Below, piece after piece: positions 26,107 through 36,109 of a DNA stretch of 64,000 nucleotides (position 1 is its first letter; every line of letters begins with the position of its first letter). The stretch is taken from assembly GCF_038070315.1 (NCBI RefSeq), contig NZ_JBBPCC010000023.1, positions 80,820 to 144,819 on the forward strand. Direction: 5' to 3'. The stretch comes from Paenibacillus_G filicis (GTDB lineage: Bacteria; Bacillota; Bacilli; Paenibacillales; NBRC-103111). The position numbers were made by a program, and so were the translations under genes. The notes under the pieces are model-generated. The model was given only the letters and a program-made list of their open reading frames with translations, was not told where the DNA came from and made no database searches.

Positions 26107-27558
26107 ATGGTATTTAGAGGACGTACGGTAGTGGCTTTTATTCTATTATCGATGTTTGCCAGCAGCATCATGACGCTGACGATCGTGAATCCGTCTATTT
26201 TCGCGGCAGCGAAGAAAGAGGGCGGAGCAGCCACAGCCGAAGGCAAGGGCTTAAACAACAAGGATCTGAATAAGATCGCGACGACCTATCAACTGATCGA
26301 GAATAAATTTCTCAGCCAGATCGATCACGATAAGATCGTTAACGGGGCGATCAATGGCATGCTGGCTACGCTGGAGGATCCGTTCACGGTATATATGGAT
26401 CAGACGGAAGCCAAGCAATTCGACGAGAACATCACGTCCTCGTTCCAGGGAATCGGTGCGGAAGTTGCCCTGGAAGACGGCAAGGTTATGATCGTAGCAC
26501 CAATCAAGGGGACGCCGGCTGAGAAAGCGGGCCTGCATGCCAATGACATCCTGTTGTCGGTCAATGGAGAAAAGCTGGAGAACGTGACGCTGAACCAAGC
26601 GATTATGAAAATTCGCGGGCCTAAGGGTACGCAGGCTAAGCTTGAGGTGATGCGCCCGGGAGTCTCTGATGTGATCCAACTGATCGTGGTTCGGGACGAT
26701 ATCGATGTGGAAACGGTCTACTCCGAAATGCTGCCAGGCAATATCGGCAAGATCGAAATCCGGCAATTTTCCAGCAACACGGCGCCGCGCTTTAAGGAAG
26801 AGCTCGCCGCGCTCGAGGGTAAGGGCATGAAGGGTCTGATCATCGACGTTCGCAATGATCCAGGCGGTCTGCTGCAGTCCGTGGTTCAGATCGTCGAGCC
26901 GTTCGTACCGAAGGGGAAGACGATCCTGCAGATCGAAAACCGCAAGGGAACAAGGGAAGAGACGAAATCCGAGAACGGGTCGGGTAAAACTTATCCGGTT
27001 ACCGTTTTGATCAATAAAGGAAGCGCCAGTGCGTCCGAAATATTAGCCGGTGCTCTTCACGACTCGGTCGGCAGTGATCTTGTCGGCGATACAACCTACG
27101 GCAAGGGAACCGTGCAGGTCACGTTCCAGGATGAGATGGGCGATGGCAGCAACATCAAGATGACGGTCTACAAGTGGCTGACGCCAAACGGCACCTGGAT
27201 TCACAAGAAAGGTATCGCGCCTACCATTCCGGTGGAGCAACCGGCGTATTTCAAGGTAGCTCCGCTTAGCAAGAAAGAAACGCTGAAGCTGGATTCAAAT
27301 AACGAAGACGTGAAGAATCTGCAAGTGATGCTGCAGGGTCTTGGATTGAATCCGGAGCGGACGGACGGGTATTACAGCGAAAAAACCGCTCAGGCCGTAA
27401 AATCGTTCCAGCGGGCAAATGGACTGACGACGACCGGTGAGGTTGATGTGGAAACCGCCAACAAGCTGGAGAGAGCGATCCTGGCCGCGATTCGTGATCC
27501 GAAGAACGATCTGCAGCTCAAAACTGCCATCGAAACGGTACAGAAATCGATCAAGTAG
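26107..27558 (+). CDS. ctpB: Carboxy-terminal processing peptidase (S41 family)
   Basis: 483 residues. N-terminal membrane anchor (TVVAFILLSMFASSIMTLTIV), PDZ domain (~115-195), S41 protease domain with the Ser-Lys dyad S308 (GSASASE) and K333 (YGKGTVQ), spaced 25 as in Bacillus CtpB, and a C-terminal peptidoglycan-binding domain (~400-470, NEDVKNLQVMLQGLGL). In Bacillus CtpB cleaves SpoIVFA to release the SigK checkpoint in sporulation. ATG 26107 follows GGAGAGG; a GTG in frame at 26029 has no clear ribosome site. The order ftsEX-ctpB-minJ matches Bacillus. Confidence 0.93.
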   Translation: MVFRGRTVVAFILLSMFASSIMTLTIVNPSIFAAAKKEGGAATAEGKGLNNKDLNKIATTYQLIENKFLSQIDHDKIVNGAINGMLATLEDPFTVYMDQTEAKQFDENITSSFQGIGAEVALEDGKVMIVAPIKGTPAEKAGLHANDILLSVNGEKLENVTLNQAIMKIRGPKGTQAKLEVMRPGVSDVIQLIVVRDDIDVETVYSEMLPGNIGKIEIRQFSSNTAPRFKEELAALEGKGMKGLIIDVRNDPGGLLQSVVQIVEPFVPKGKTILQIENRKGTREETKSENGSGKTYPVTVLINKGSASASEILAGALHDSVGSDLVGDTTYGKGTVQVTFQDEMGDGSNIKMTVYKWLTPNGTWIHKKGIAPTIPVEQPAYFKVAPLSKKETLKLDSNNEDVKNLQVMLQGLGLNPERTDGYYSEKTAQAVKSFQRANGLTTTGEVDVETANKLERAILAAIRDPKNDLQLKTAIETVQKSIK

Positions 27559-27616
27559 AAGATACTCCCAAATTCAGAACGCATGCAGGAAATGACCGCT
27601 GATGCGTCGAAATTAG

Positions 27617-27663
27617 GAAGAAGGCGATTCCCGTCTTAAAGCGGGAACCGACCTTCTTTTTTC
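27617..27663 (+). terminator. Intrinsic terminator after ctpB
   Basis: TTCCCG/CGGGAA core inside an outer GAAGG/CCTTC pair, then six T. Confidence 0.85.
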
Positions 27664-27722
27664 TTAGGCTTCGCTGGATATTGCTGCCAAGATCGGATAT
27701 TTGATGGATAAAGGAGCGGGCT

Positions 27723-29015
27723 ATGGACTGGATACAGGCTTTCGGGTGGCAATCGCTTCATGCGTTGGCTCAGCTCTTCCTGCAGCCCTTTTATTATGTG
27801 GGCATTCTTTTTATTGTCTTGCAATACCGCAGACAGATCGCACTGGAGCGCAGGCTGTTTGCGACCAAGCTTCACGGGCTGCTCTCGGAGACGTGGCGTA
27901 CGGTACTGTGGGGCTGGATCGGGGGATTGGGCGCTTCTGTGCTGATGGCCGGGGTAGGAGCCACGATCAGTCCGGATGCGGTCGTACTGCTGTGGGTACT
28001 GTCTCTGCTGCTGATGCTTGTACGTGTCCGGTTCTTGTGCTGGGCTTATGCGGTAGGTGCTATCGGGCTTCTGCAATCGGTAGCAGGAGCTGTCCCGGGA
28101 CTTCGCACGTCTGCGGATTGGGCTTGGTTGATCAAACCGCTGTTGGCGCTCGATATTTCGGCTATGTTGGCGCTTGTAGCCGTCCTGCATGTGGCTGAGG
28201 CCGTTTTCGTCCGTTTGCAGGGTGCGCGCTTCGGCATGCCTCTATTCGTGGAGACGAAGCGTGGGAAAATCGTCGGGGGTTACCGGCTGCAGGGCTTCTG
28301 GCCGATGGCGCTGTTTCTGCTCGTCCCGCTGCAGCAGGCAGGGGGAGGCACGGCCTTACCCTGGACGCCTTTGCTCGGAGGAGAGGCATGGCTGAATGGC
28401 TGGACGATTGTCGGGTTCCCTGTCATGATCGGGTTCAGCGAGATGACGATGACCCGCCTTCCCCAGATGAAAGCGAGGGCAACGTCAGGTCTGCTGTTCA
28501 TCTATGCCGCCGCGGTGTTGGGTCTGGCTGCTCTGACCGCCTGGCTGCCCTTCATTACTATTCCTGCCTGCTTGCTGGCTATTGCGCTGCATGAGGGTAT
28601 GGTGTGGTACAGCCGCTGGGACGAGAGCAAGCGCACACCGATTTTCGTTCACGACGAGAAGGGGTTGAAGATATTGGCCGTTCTTCCAGGGAGCCCGGCC
28701 GAAGAGCTGGGACTGAAGAGCGGAGAGATCATCAGTAAGGTGAATGGCGTGCTCGTCAAGAACAAGCAGGAGCTGCATCAGGCGTTTCAGATCAATCCGG
28801 CTTTCTGCCGGCTGGAGGTGCTGGATGAGGCGCTGGAGAAGCGTTTGCTGAAGCGCGGAATTTTCGCGGGGGAGCATCATCAGCTCGGGATCGTGCTTGT
28901 GCCCGATCATGAGGTTATGTATTATGTCGAGGAGAAGCAGGACTCGATCTGGGCGTATATGAGCCGCAAGCTTGTCGGTATATTGCGCAATGAGAAGCGG
29001 TCAAAGGGCATGTGA
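27723..29015 (+). CDS. minJ: MinJ-like polytopic membrane protein with C-terminal PDZ domain
   Basis: 430 residues: about eight membrane helices in the first ~300 residues (FYYVGILFIVLQY, WIGGLGASVLMAGVGA, VLLWVLSLLLMLV, ...), then a PDZ domain (~310-390, GLKILAVLPGSPAEELGLKSGEIISKVNGV). Bacillus MinJ has this layout and this position beside ctpB; it links the curvature-sensing DivIVA to MinCD at poles and septa. Identity is by architecture and synteny, not by a distinctive motif. ATG start; a terminator stands between it and ctpB, so it has its own promoter. Confidence 0.75.
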   Translation: MDWIQAFGWQSLHALAQLFLQPFYYVGILFIVLQYRRQIALERRLFATKLHGLLSETWRTVLWGWIGGLGASVLMAGVGATISPDAVVLLWVLSLLLMLVRVRFLCWAYAVGAIGLLQSVAGAVPGLRTSADWAWLIKPLLALDISAMLALVAVLHVAEAVFVRLQGARFGMPLFVETKRGKIVGGYRLQGFWPMALFLLVPLQQAGGGTALPWTPLLGGEAWLNGWTIVGFPVMIGFSEMTMTRLPQMKARATSGLLFIYAAAVLGLAALTAWLPFITIPACLLAIALHEGMVWYSRWDESKRTPIFVHDEKGLKILAVLPGSPAEELGLKSGEIISKVNGVLVKNKQELHQAFQINPAFCRLEVLDEALEKRLLKRGIFAGEHHQLGIVLVPDHEVMYYVEEKQDSIWAYMSRKLVGILRNEKRSKGM

Positions 29016-29060
29016 ACGGGCTCTGCGCCGCAGGAACTGAATAGTAGATAGAGAAAGAGA

Positions 29061-29090
29061 AAGGACCTGACGGCCGACCGTCAGGTCCTT
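29061..29090. terminator. Bidirectional terminator between minJ and motB
   Basis: A 13-bp perfect stem, AAGGACCTGACGG and its reverse complement, with a CCGA loop. A-rich on the left and T-rich on the right, so it can stop transcription from both convergent genes. Confidence 0.85.
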
Positions 29091-29106
29091 CTTCTATCCA
29101 AGAGGC

Positions 29107-29868
29107 TCAGCGCAGGACGACAATTTCAACCCGGCGGTTCTTGGCACGATTCTCTTCACTGGTATTGTCGGCCACAGGCCGCGTATCGGCATACGCGGTC
29201 GATACGAATTTCTTGGCATCCATCTGCGCGTCATAGAGAAAGTAGCGAAGCACGGACAAGGAGCGGGCTTGGGACAGTCCCCAGTTGTCCTTGTAGAGTG
29301 ACCCTGTAGACAATGGCAGATCATCGGTATGTCCCTCGATGCTGACGGTGGAATTCAGCGTCTGGAACAGGCTGGCCAGCTGTGTCAGAATCGGGACGGC
29401 TCCGGGCTTCAGATCGGCCTTCCCGAGGTCGAACAGAAACAGGTCGTTCAACGTGACGGCGACGCCGCGCGGGGTGTTGGCAGCCGATACTTGAGCCTGC
29501 AGGTTATTGTCCTGGACATAGGTCTGTACCTTCTGCAGCAGATCTTCGAGCTGTTTCTCTTTCTTCTCCCGCTGAAGCTCGGCTTCCTTCTGCTCGTTAT
29601 CCTTCGCCTCCGTCTCAGGGGCGGGGGGATTGGGCGGGCTCATGGAACCGGTAATGCCTTGACCCTGTGGAACGATAGAGTCGGATTTAGTAAATTCGAA
29701 CTTCAAGGCCTGCGCCAGCACCTCGTATTTCTGAACGTCGATCTTGCTCATCGCATACATGATGATGAAGAAGATCAGCAGCAGGGTGATCAGATCGGAG
29801 TAAGTAATCAGCCAGCGTTCGTGATTCTCCGGGGCTTTTTTCTGTTTTCGCTTAGTTCTCCTCGCCAC
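29107..29868 (-). CDS. motB: Flagellar motor stator protein MotB
   Basis: 253 residues from a GTG at 29868, which overlaps the motA end by 17 bp; the frame extends 14 codons further inside motA but homology starts at MARRTKRK. One membrane helix holds the ion-binding aspartate D25 (ITYSDLITLLLIFFIIMY). The C-terminal OmpA-like domain (VSIEGHTDDLPLSTGSLYKDNWGLS as two motifs, NRRVEIVVLR) anchors the stator to peptidoglycan. Whether protons or sodium drive it cannot be read with certainty. Located in the same window as the filament genes but 24 kb apart. Confidence 0.95.
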   Translation of the reverse strand: MARRTKRKQKKAPENHERWLITYSDLITLLLIFFIIMYAMSKIDVQKYEVLAQALKFEFTKSDSIVPQGQGITGSMSPPNPPAPETEAKDNEQKEAELQREKKEKQLEDLLQKVQTYVQDNNLQAQVSAANTPRGVAVTLNDLFLFDLGKADLKPGAVPILTQLASLFQTLNSTVSIEGHTDDLPLSTGSLYKDNWGLSQARSLSVLRYFLYDAQMDAKKFVSTAYADTRPVADNTSEENRAKNRRVEIVVLR

Positions 29869-30646
29869 GGGCCCCACCTGCGCTCTCGGCTTTACTGTTG
29901 TGACGTTCATGGATGAAGGAGTACAGCTTCTTCCTGATCAGCTGCGGGTTTTCGCCGGCTTGCAGCGCGAGAATACCCTCAAGCAGGAGCTCCATCTTGG
30001 CAATCTGAATCTGGCTGCGGATTTTAATCTTGCTGGCTATGGGTAAGTAAATGACGTTGGCGGATGCGACTCCGTACAGCGTTGCGGCGAACGCGACAGC
30101 GATGGCTGGACCCAGGTTGCCGGGATCGGACAGGTTGCCAAGTACATGAATCAGCCCCATGACGGTTCCGATGATACCCATTGTAGGAGCAAAGCCGCCT
30201 GCAGCCTCAAACATCTTGGCCCAACCCTCGTGATGATGCTCCAGCGCGTCGATCTCCAGCTCTAGAATTTGCCGCGTCAGGTCCGGATCGGTGCCGTCGA
30301 CGACCATCATCAAGGCATCGCGCAGGAATGGATTATCATGCTCATGGGCTCGATTCTCCAAGGCCAGCACACCTTCCCGGCGGGCGACAGTGGCCATATC
30401 CACCAGTTCCTCGATGGATTCGCGAGAGTCCTCAGGGGTTTCGCGGAATGCCATGGAGAGCGCCTTGCCGATTTGACGAAGCTGCGACATAGGAAAACTG
30501 ACAATAACGGCGCCGATCGTGCCTCCGAATACGATCAGCATCGCGCTGGGCACGAGCAGTGCGTCGAGATGGCCGCCATCCCATAAATACCCGCCGACAA
30601 GCGCGGCCAGACCGACTAGCAGCCCGATTAATGTGGTGATATCCAC
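29852..30646 (-). CDS. motA: Flagellar motor stator protein MotA
   Basis: 264 residues, four membrane helices. The cytoplasmic loop carries charged residues that contact FliG (ARREGVLALENRAHE with conserved Arg and Glu). The conserved prolines are in GFAPTMGIIGTVMGLIHVL and YLPIASKI. MotA and MotB form the ion-driven torque unit. ATG start; no distinct promoter noted in the ~70 bp shared with the uvrB promoter region. Confidence 0.96.
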   Translation of the reverse strand: MDITTLIGLLVGLAALVGGYLWDGGHLDALLVPSAMLIVFGGTIGAVIVSFPMSQLRQIGKALSMAFRETPEDSRESIEELVDMATVARREGVLALENRAHEHDNPFLRDALMMVVDGTDPDLTRQILELEIDALEHHHEGWAKMFEAAGGFAPTMGIIGTVMGLIHVLGNLSDPGNLGPAIAVAFAATLYGVASANVIYLPIASKIKIRSQIQIAKMELLLEGILALQAGENPQLIRKKLYSFIHERHNSKAESAGGARGEEN

Positions 30647-30714
30647 GATAATTCCACCTCTGGATTCTTATGAAATAGTAGATGTTCGTTCCGGGAATAG
30701 GCAACGAGTACCGA

Positions 30715-30743
30715 TTGCAACACGTTCAGAAAACAGGTATAAT
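30715..30743 (+). promoter_or_regulatory. SigA promoter of uvrBA
   Basis: TTGCAA, 17-bp spacer, TATAAT, 128 bp ahead of the uvrB start. Confidence 0.8.
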
Positions 30744-30748
30744 ATATG

Positions 30749-30762
30749 GGAACAAATATTCC
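30749..30762 (+). promoter_or_regulatory. LexA (SOS) box candidate
   Basis: GGAACAAATATTCC matches the Bacillus LexA box CGAACRNRYGTTYC at 12 of 14 positions and lies right at the predicted transcription start. Bacillus uvrBA is SOS-controlled, so the site makes sense. Confidence 0.55.
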
Positions 30763-30871
30763 TATACAGTGAAAAAGACGAACAAAGACGAATAGATGCA
30801 TACTTTTTTATCGGATACCGGAAGCACAAAGTTTAGAGAACGACCACTCTTTTTCATGAACGGGTGATGAG

Positions 30872-32872
30872 ATGAAGAATGATGTAATCGTAAGTGACAA
30901 GAAGTTTCAGCTGGTTTCTGATTTCACGCCTCAGGGTGACCAGCCCGCTGCGATCGAGCAGCTGCTGGCCAGCATTCGCTCGGGACAGCGCCATCAGACA
31001 CTTCTGGGGGCAACGGGAACGGGTAAGACCTTCACCGCTGCTCAGGTGATAGCCGAGCTCAACAGACCGACTTTGCTGATTGCTCATAACAAAACCTTGG
31101 CCGCGCAGCTGTGCAGTGAGCTGAAGGAGTTTTTCCCGCATAATGCGGTGGAATATTTCGTCAGCTATTACGACTATTACCAGCCGGAAGCGTACATTCC
31201 TTCCTCCGACACGTTCATTGAGAAGGATTCGAGCATCAACGATGAGATCGACAAGCTGCGCCACTCTGCGACCAGTTCTCTGTTCGAGCGCCGTGATGTC
31301 ATCATCGTGGCGAGCGTGTCGTGCATCTACGGTCTCGGTTCGCCGATCGAGTACGGCAGCCTGGTCATGTCGCTTCGGGTGGGGATGGAGCGCTCGCGCA
31401 ATGACATTCTACACCGTCTGATCGACATCCAGTACCAGCGCAACGATATGAACTTTATCCGGGGTACGTTCCGTGTGCGCGGGGACGTCGTCGAGATTTT
31501 CCCGGCCTCACATTCGGAGCATGCGGTCCGCGTAGAGCTGTTCGGCGATGAGATTGAGCGGATCACCGAGATCAACGTATTGACCGGCGAGATTATCGCC
31601 GAGCGCGATCATATCGCTATCTTCCCGGCCTCTCACTTCGTGACCCAGGAGGAGACGATGAAGGTTGCGCTCGTCAATATCGAGCGGGAGCTGGAGGAGC
31701 GACTGGCCTCGCTGCGCGAGCAAGGCAAGCTGGTGGAGGCGCAGCGGCTGGAGCAGCGCACCCGGTACGATATCGAAATGATGCAGGAGATGGGCTTCTG
31801 CTCCGGCATCGAGAACTATTCGGGACCGCTTACGTTCCGCGAACGGGGAGCAACACCTTATACGCTGTTCGACTATTTCCCGGATGATATGCTTGTGGTC
31901 ATCGATGAGTCGCACGTGACGCTGCCTCAGATCCGCGCGATGTACAACGGGGACCGGGCGCGCAAGGAAGTGCTGGTCGACCACGGCTTCCGCCTGCCGT
32001 CGGCGATGGATAACCGGCCGCTCCGCTTCGAGGAGTTCGAAGGCAAGGTAAGCCAGCTGGTGTATGTATCGGCTACGCCGGGCCCGTATGAGCTGGAGCA
32101 TTGCCCGCAGATGGTTCAGCAGATCATCCGGCCGACCGGGCTGCTCGATCCGATTATTGAAGTGCGTCCGACGAAGGGGCAGATCGACGATCTCCTGGGC
32201 GAGATTCAAGACAGGATCAAGAAAGATGAACGGGTGTTGGTTACGACACTGACGAAGAAGATGTCCGAGGATTTGACCGATTACTTCAAGGAAATCGGCA
32301 TCAAGGTGCGCTATCTCCACTCGGATATCAAGACGCTGGAGCGGATGCAGATTTTGCGCGATCTCCGTCTTGGTGTGTTCCATGTGCTAGTTGGCATCAA
32401 CTTGCTGAGGGAAGGTCTTGACCTTCCGGAGGTATCGCTGGTGGCCATCCTGGACGCCGACAAGGAGGGCTTCCTGAGGGCGGAGCGCTCGCTGATCCAG
32501 ACGATAGGGCGGGCTGCACGGAACTCGGGCGGACGCGTTCTGATGTACGGGGACAAGGTTACCGACTCTATGAACAAGGCGATTACAGAGACGGCGCGCC
32601 GCCGTACCATTCAGATCGCCTATAATGAACAACACGGCATTACGCCGCAGACCATACAGAAGAAAGTACGCGATGTGATTGAGGCGACCAAGGTTGCCGA
32701 ACAGAAGGCCGATTATTTGACCGACGTCAAGCAGGCGAAGATGTCCAAGAAAGACCGTCTGGCGCTGATCGAGCGCCTCGAGCAGGAAATGAAGGAAGCC
32801 GCCAAAAATCTGCAGTTCGAACGCGCCGCCGAGCTTCGCGATGCCGTTCTGGAGATGAAGGCCGAGCTGTAG
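30872..32872 (+). CDS. uvrB: Excinuclease ABC subunit B
   Basis: UvrB receives damaged DNA from UvrA and positions UvrC for incision. 666 residues: Walker A LLGATGTGKT (~45-54), beta-hairpin region YYDYYQPEAYIP that pries the strands apart, helicase motifs DESHVTLPQ, SATPGPYE and QTIGRAARNSGG, and a C-terminal UVR motif (LEQEMKEAAKNLQFERAAELRD) that contacts UvrC. ATG start with GGGTGATGAG upstream. It is 21 bp ahead of uvrA. Confidence 0.98.
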   Translation: MKNDVIVSDKKFQLVSDFTPQGDQPAAIEQLLASIRSGQRHQTLLGATGTGKTFTAAQVIAELNRPTLLIAHNKTLAAQLCSELKEFFPHNAVEYFVSYYDYYQPEAYIPSSDTFIEKDSSINDEIDKLRHSATSSLFERRDVIIVASVSCIYGLGSPIEYGSLVMSLRVGMERSRNDILHRLIDIQYQRNDMNFIRGTFRVRGDVVEIFPASHSEHAVRVELFGDEIERITEINVLTGEIIAERDHIAIFPASHFVTQEETMKVALVNIERELEERLASLREQGKLVEAQRLEQRTRYDIEMMQEMGFCSGIENYSGPLTFRERGATPYTLFDYFPDDMLVVIDESHVTLPQIRAMYNGDRARKEVLVDHGFRLPSAMDNRPLRFEEFEGKVSQLVYVSATPGPYELEHCPQMVQQIIRPTGLLDPIIEVRPTKGQIDDLLGEIQDRIKKDERVLVTTLTKKMSEDLTDYFKEIGIKVRYLHSDIKTLERMQILRDLRLGVFHVLVGINLLREGLDLPEVSLVAILDADKEGFLRAERSLIQTIGRAARNSGGRVLMYGDKVTDSMNKAITETARRRTIQIAYNEQHGITPQTIQKKVRDVIEATKVAEQKADYLTDVKQAKMSKKDRLALIERLEQEMKEAAKNLQFERAAELRDAVLEMKAEL

Positions 32873-32893
32873 AGGAAAGGTAGGAACTTACGC

Positions 32894-35776
32894 GTGGCTA
32901 GAGACAATATTGTCATCAAGGGCGCTAGAGCCCACAATCTCAAGAACATCGACGTTACGATTCCCCGCGATAAGTTCGTCGTATTGACGGGGCTTAGCGG
33001 CTCGGGCAAGTCGTCCTTGGCGTTCGACACAATCTATGCAGAAGGACAACGCCGGTATGTCGAATCCCTGTCCGCTTACGCCAGGCAGTTCCTGGGCCAG
33101 ATGGATAAGCCCGATGTGGACTCTATCGAAGGACTGTCCCCGGCGATCTCGATCGACCAGAAGACGACCAGCCGCAATCCGCGGTCCACGGTAGGGACCG
33201 TGACGGAGATCTACGACTACCTGCGGCTGTTGTTCGCGCGTGTCGGCCGGCCTCATTGCCCGACGCATGGCATTGAGATCACCTCGCAAACCGTCGAGCA
33301 GATGGTGGACCGGATTATGGAATATCCGGAGCGGACGAAGCTGCAGATCCTGGCTCCGCTTATCTCTGGACGCAAGGGCGAGCATACCAAGCTGTTCACC
33401 GATATTCAGAAGCAGGGATTCGTGCGTGTACGGGTGAACGGTGAAATCCGCGACCTGTCCGAGACGATCGAGCTGGAGAAAAACAAAAAGCATACCATCG
33501 AAGTCGTCGTCGACAGGATTGTCGTCAAGGAGGACGTTCAGTCCCGCTTGGCAGATTCGCTGGAGACAGCACTCAAGCTCGCTGACGGCCGTGTTATCGT
33601 AGACGTGATGGAGAAGGAAGAACTGCTGTTCAGCCAGAACCTGGCTTGCCCGGAGTGCGGCTTCAGCATCGAGGAGCTGGCTCCGCGGATGTTCTCCTTC
33701 AACAGTCCGTTCGGGGCATGTCCGGATTGTGACGGTCTTGGCCAGAAGATGATTGTGGACCCGGATCTGCTCGTACCGGATGCCAAGCTGACGATTGAGA
33801 ATGGCGCCTTCGAGGCATGGGCGGGCAGCACGTCCAACTACTATCCGCAGTTCCTCGCGGCTGTATGCGAGCACTACGGAATCCCGCGTGACATTCCGGT
33901 CTCCGAACTGACCAAGGAGCAGATGAACAAGCTGCTGAATGGTACCGGCGGAGAGAAAGTAAAGTTCAAATACGAGAACGACTTTGGCCATAAGAAGGAA
34001 GCGATGGTTGCCTTCGAGGGGATCATCAATAACCTGGAGCGCCGCTACCGGGACACGTTCTCGGAGGGAATCCGTGAGCATATCGAGCAGTATATGAGTG
34101 CCAAGCCCTGCTCCAAGTGCAAAGGACACCGGCTGAAGCCCGAATCGCTCGCGGTGACGATCAATCAGCGCAATATTGCCCATGTGACTTCGCTGTCCAT
34201 CGGAGAGGCCCACGAGTGGTTCGACTCCCTGAATTTGTCGGAACGCGAGCTGCAGATTGCGCATCTGATTATGAAGGAAATCAAGGCAAGACTTGGCTTC
34301 CTCGTGAACGTAGGCCTTGATTATCTGACGATGCACCGGGCGGCTGGAACATTGTCCGGCGGCGAGGCGCAGCGGATTCGACTTGCTACGCAAATCGGCT
34401 CCAGCCTGATGGGCGTTCTGTATATTCTGGATGAGCCGAGCATTGGTCTTCATCAGCGGGATAACGACCGGCTCATCCAGACGCTGGTGCATATGCGTAA
34501 TCTCGGCAATACGCTAATCGTCGTCGAGCATGACGAAGATACGATGATGGCTGCGGATTATATCATCGATATCGGCCCTGGAGCGGGTATTCACGGCGGT
34601 CAGGTCGTAGCCCAAGGCACGCCGGCCGAGATTATGGAGGATCCGAACTCCTTGACCGGGCAGTACCTGAGCGGTCGTAAGTTCATTCCTGTCCCTGCAG
34701 AGCGCCGCAAGCCTAACGGCAAGTGGCTGGAGATCAAGGGAGCCAAGGAAAACAACCTGCGCGGCGTGAACGTGAAGATTCCGCTGGGTGTATTCAGCTG
34801 TGTGACGGGCGTGTCCGGCTCCGGCAAGAGTACGCTGATCAATGAGATCTTGTACAAAACCTTGGCTAAGGAATTGAACGGAGCTAAGGTCAAGCCAGGT
34901 GAATATAAGGAGTTCAAAGGGCTGGAGCATGTGGACAAAGTCATCGATATCGACCAGTCCCCGATCGGACGGACTCCGCGCTCCAACCCGGCGACCTATA
35001 CCGGCGTGTTCGACGATATCCGTGACCTGTACGCCACCACCAATGAAGCGAAGGTTCGCGGCTACAAGAAGGGACGCTTCAGCTTCAACGTGAAGGGCGG
35101 ACGCTGCGAGGCTTGCCGTGGCGACGGGATCATCAAGATCGAGATGCACTTCCTGCCGGATGTGTACGTGCCTTGCGAGATCTGCAAAGGCAAACGCTAC
35201 AATCGTGAGACGCTGGAGATCAAGTACAAAGGCAAGAGCATTGCCGATCTGCTGGAGATGACCATTGAGGATTCCTGCGAGTTCTTCAAGAACGTACCGC
35301 GCATCCACCGCAAGCTGCAGACGATCCTGGACGTCGGTCTTGGCTATATGAAGCTGGGACAGCCAGCTACGACGCTGTCCGGCGGCGAAGCACAACGGGT
35401 CAAGCTGGCGGCGGAGCTGTATCGTCGCAGCACGGGCAAAACGATCTATATTCTGGACGAGCCGACAACCGGTCTGCATATCGACGATATCGACCGGCTG
35501 CTCAAGGTGCTCCACCGTCTCGTTGAGAATGGGGACTCCGTACTCGTGATCGAGCACAACCTTGACGTCATCAAGACAGCGGACCATCTGATCGATCTGG
35601 GGCCGGAGGGCGGAACCCGAGGAGGCATGATCGTAGGTACCGGCACGCCGGAGGACGTCGTGAAGGTCGAAGGCTCCTATACGGGCAAGTATTTATTGCC
35701 TATACTGGAACGGGACCGCGAGCGGTCCGAGGATTACTTCAAGAGACTGAAGGAGCTTGCGGAGAGCACCGCGTAG
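32894..35776 (+). CDS. uvrA: Excinuclease ABC subunit A
   Basis: Damage-sensing ABC-type ATPase of nucleotide excision repair. 960 residues with two ATPase modules: Walker A GLSGSGKSS (N-terminal) and GVSGSGKST (C-terminal), signatures LSGGEAQRIRLA and LSGGEAQRVKLA, and zinc-binding Cys clusters (CPECGFS...CPDC, CSKCKGH, and CEACRGDG...CEICKGKRY). GTG start preceded by GGAAAGGTAGGAA. Same operon as uvrB, followed by a strong terminator. Confidence 0.98.
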   Translation: MARDNIVIKGARAHNLKNIDVTIPRDKFVVLTGLSGSGKSSLAFDTIYAEGQRRYVESLSAYARQFLGQMDKPDVDSIEGLSPAISIDQKTTSRNPRSTVGTVTEIYDYLRLLFARVGRPHCPTHGIEITSQTVEQMVDRIMEYPERTKLQILAPLISGRKGEHTKLFTDIQKQGFVRVRVNGEIRDLSETIELEKNKKHTIEVVVDRIVVKEDVQSRLADSLETALKLADGRVIVDVMEKEELLFSQNLACPECGFSIEELAPRMFSFNSPFGACPDCDGLGQKMIVDPDLLVPDAKLTIENGAFEAWAGSTSNYYPQFLAAVCEHYGIPRDIPVSELTKEQMNKLLNGTGGEKVKFKYENDFGHKKEAMVAFEGIINNLERRYRDTFSEGIREHIEQYMSAKPCSKCKGHRLKPESLAVTINQRNIAHVTSLSIGEAHEWFDSLNLSERELQIAHLIMKEIKARLGFLVNVGLDYLTMHRAAGTLSGGEAQRIRLATQIGSSLMGVLYILDEPSIGLHQRDNDRLIQTLVHMRNLGNTLIVVEHDEDTMMAADYIIDIGPGAGIHGGQVVAQGTPAEIMEDPNSLTGQYLSGRKFIPVPAERRKPNGKWLEIKGAKENNLRGVNVKIPLGVFSCVTGVSGSGKSTLINEILYKTLAKELNGAKVKPGEYKEFKGLEHVDKVIDIDQSPIGRTPRSNPATYTGVFDDIRDLYATTNEAKVRGYKKGRFSFNVKGGRCEACRGDGIIKIEMHFLPDVYVPCEICKGKRYNRETLEIKYKGKSIADLLEMTIEDSCEFFKNVPRIHRKLQTILDVGLGYMKLGQPATTLSGGEAQRVKLAAELYRRSTGKTIYILDEPTTGLHIDDIDRLLKVLHRLVENGDSVLVIEHNLDVIKTADHLIDLGPEGGTRGGMIVGTGTPEDVVKVEGSYTGKYLLPILERDRERSEDYFKRLKELAESTA

Positions 35777-35803
35777 CTGTTCGTTGGTCTTGTGAAAACC
35801 GGA

Positions 35804-35837
35804 GAAACCGCGAACGTTGCGTCCGCGGTTTCTTTTG
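35804..35837 (+). terminator. Intrinsic terminator after uvrA
   Basis: GAAACCGCG/CGCGGTTTC stem followed by TTTT, 28 bp behind the stop. Confidence 0.85.
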
Positions 35838-36042
35838 GGCCAAAGAAGCTATTTTGCTCCAACGCATGATAAATTGAAGCTTGAATGGACATTTTATAAA
35901 GACTAGGTAGGTTAAGGAACAAAAATGTGTGCTTACCCAGATCGCTTCGTCTTAATGGGCTGCGTACACGTATAAAAAGTTGACAATCTTGTTACACTTT
36001 GAAAGAATGTCCGGTTTGCAAATACCGTCCTGGACAAATGAC

Positions 36043-36071
36043 TTGCACTTCAAAGCGAGTCAGGCTAAGAT
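36043..36071 (+). promoter_or_regulatory. SigA-like promoter of the DUF2759 gene
   Basis: TTGCAC, 17-bp spacer, TAAGAT, giving a ~32-nt leader. A TTGACA further up (35980) has no good -10 partner. Confidence 0.55.
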
Positions 36072-36109
36072 TAGAATAAGAATTTCTGTACATAGAAGGA
36101 GGTCCCTCC

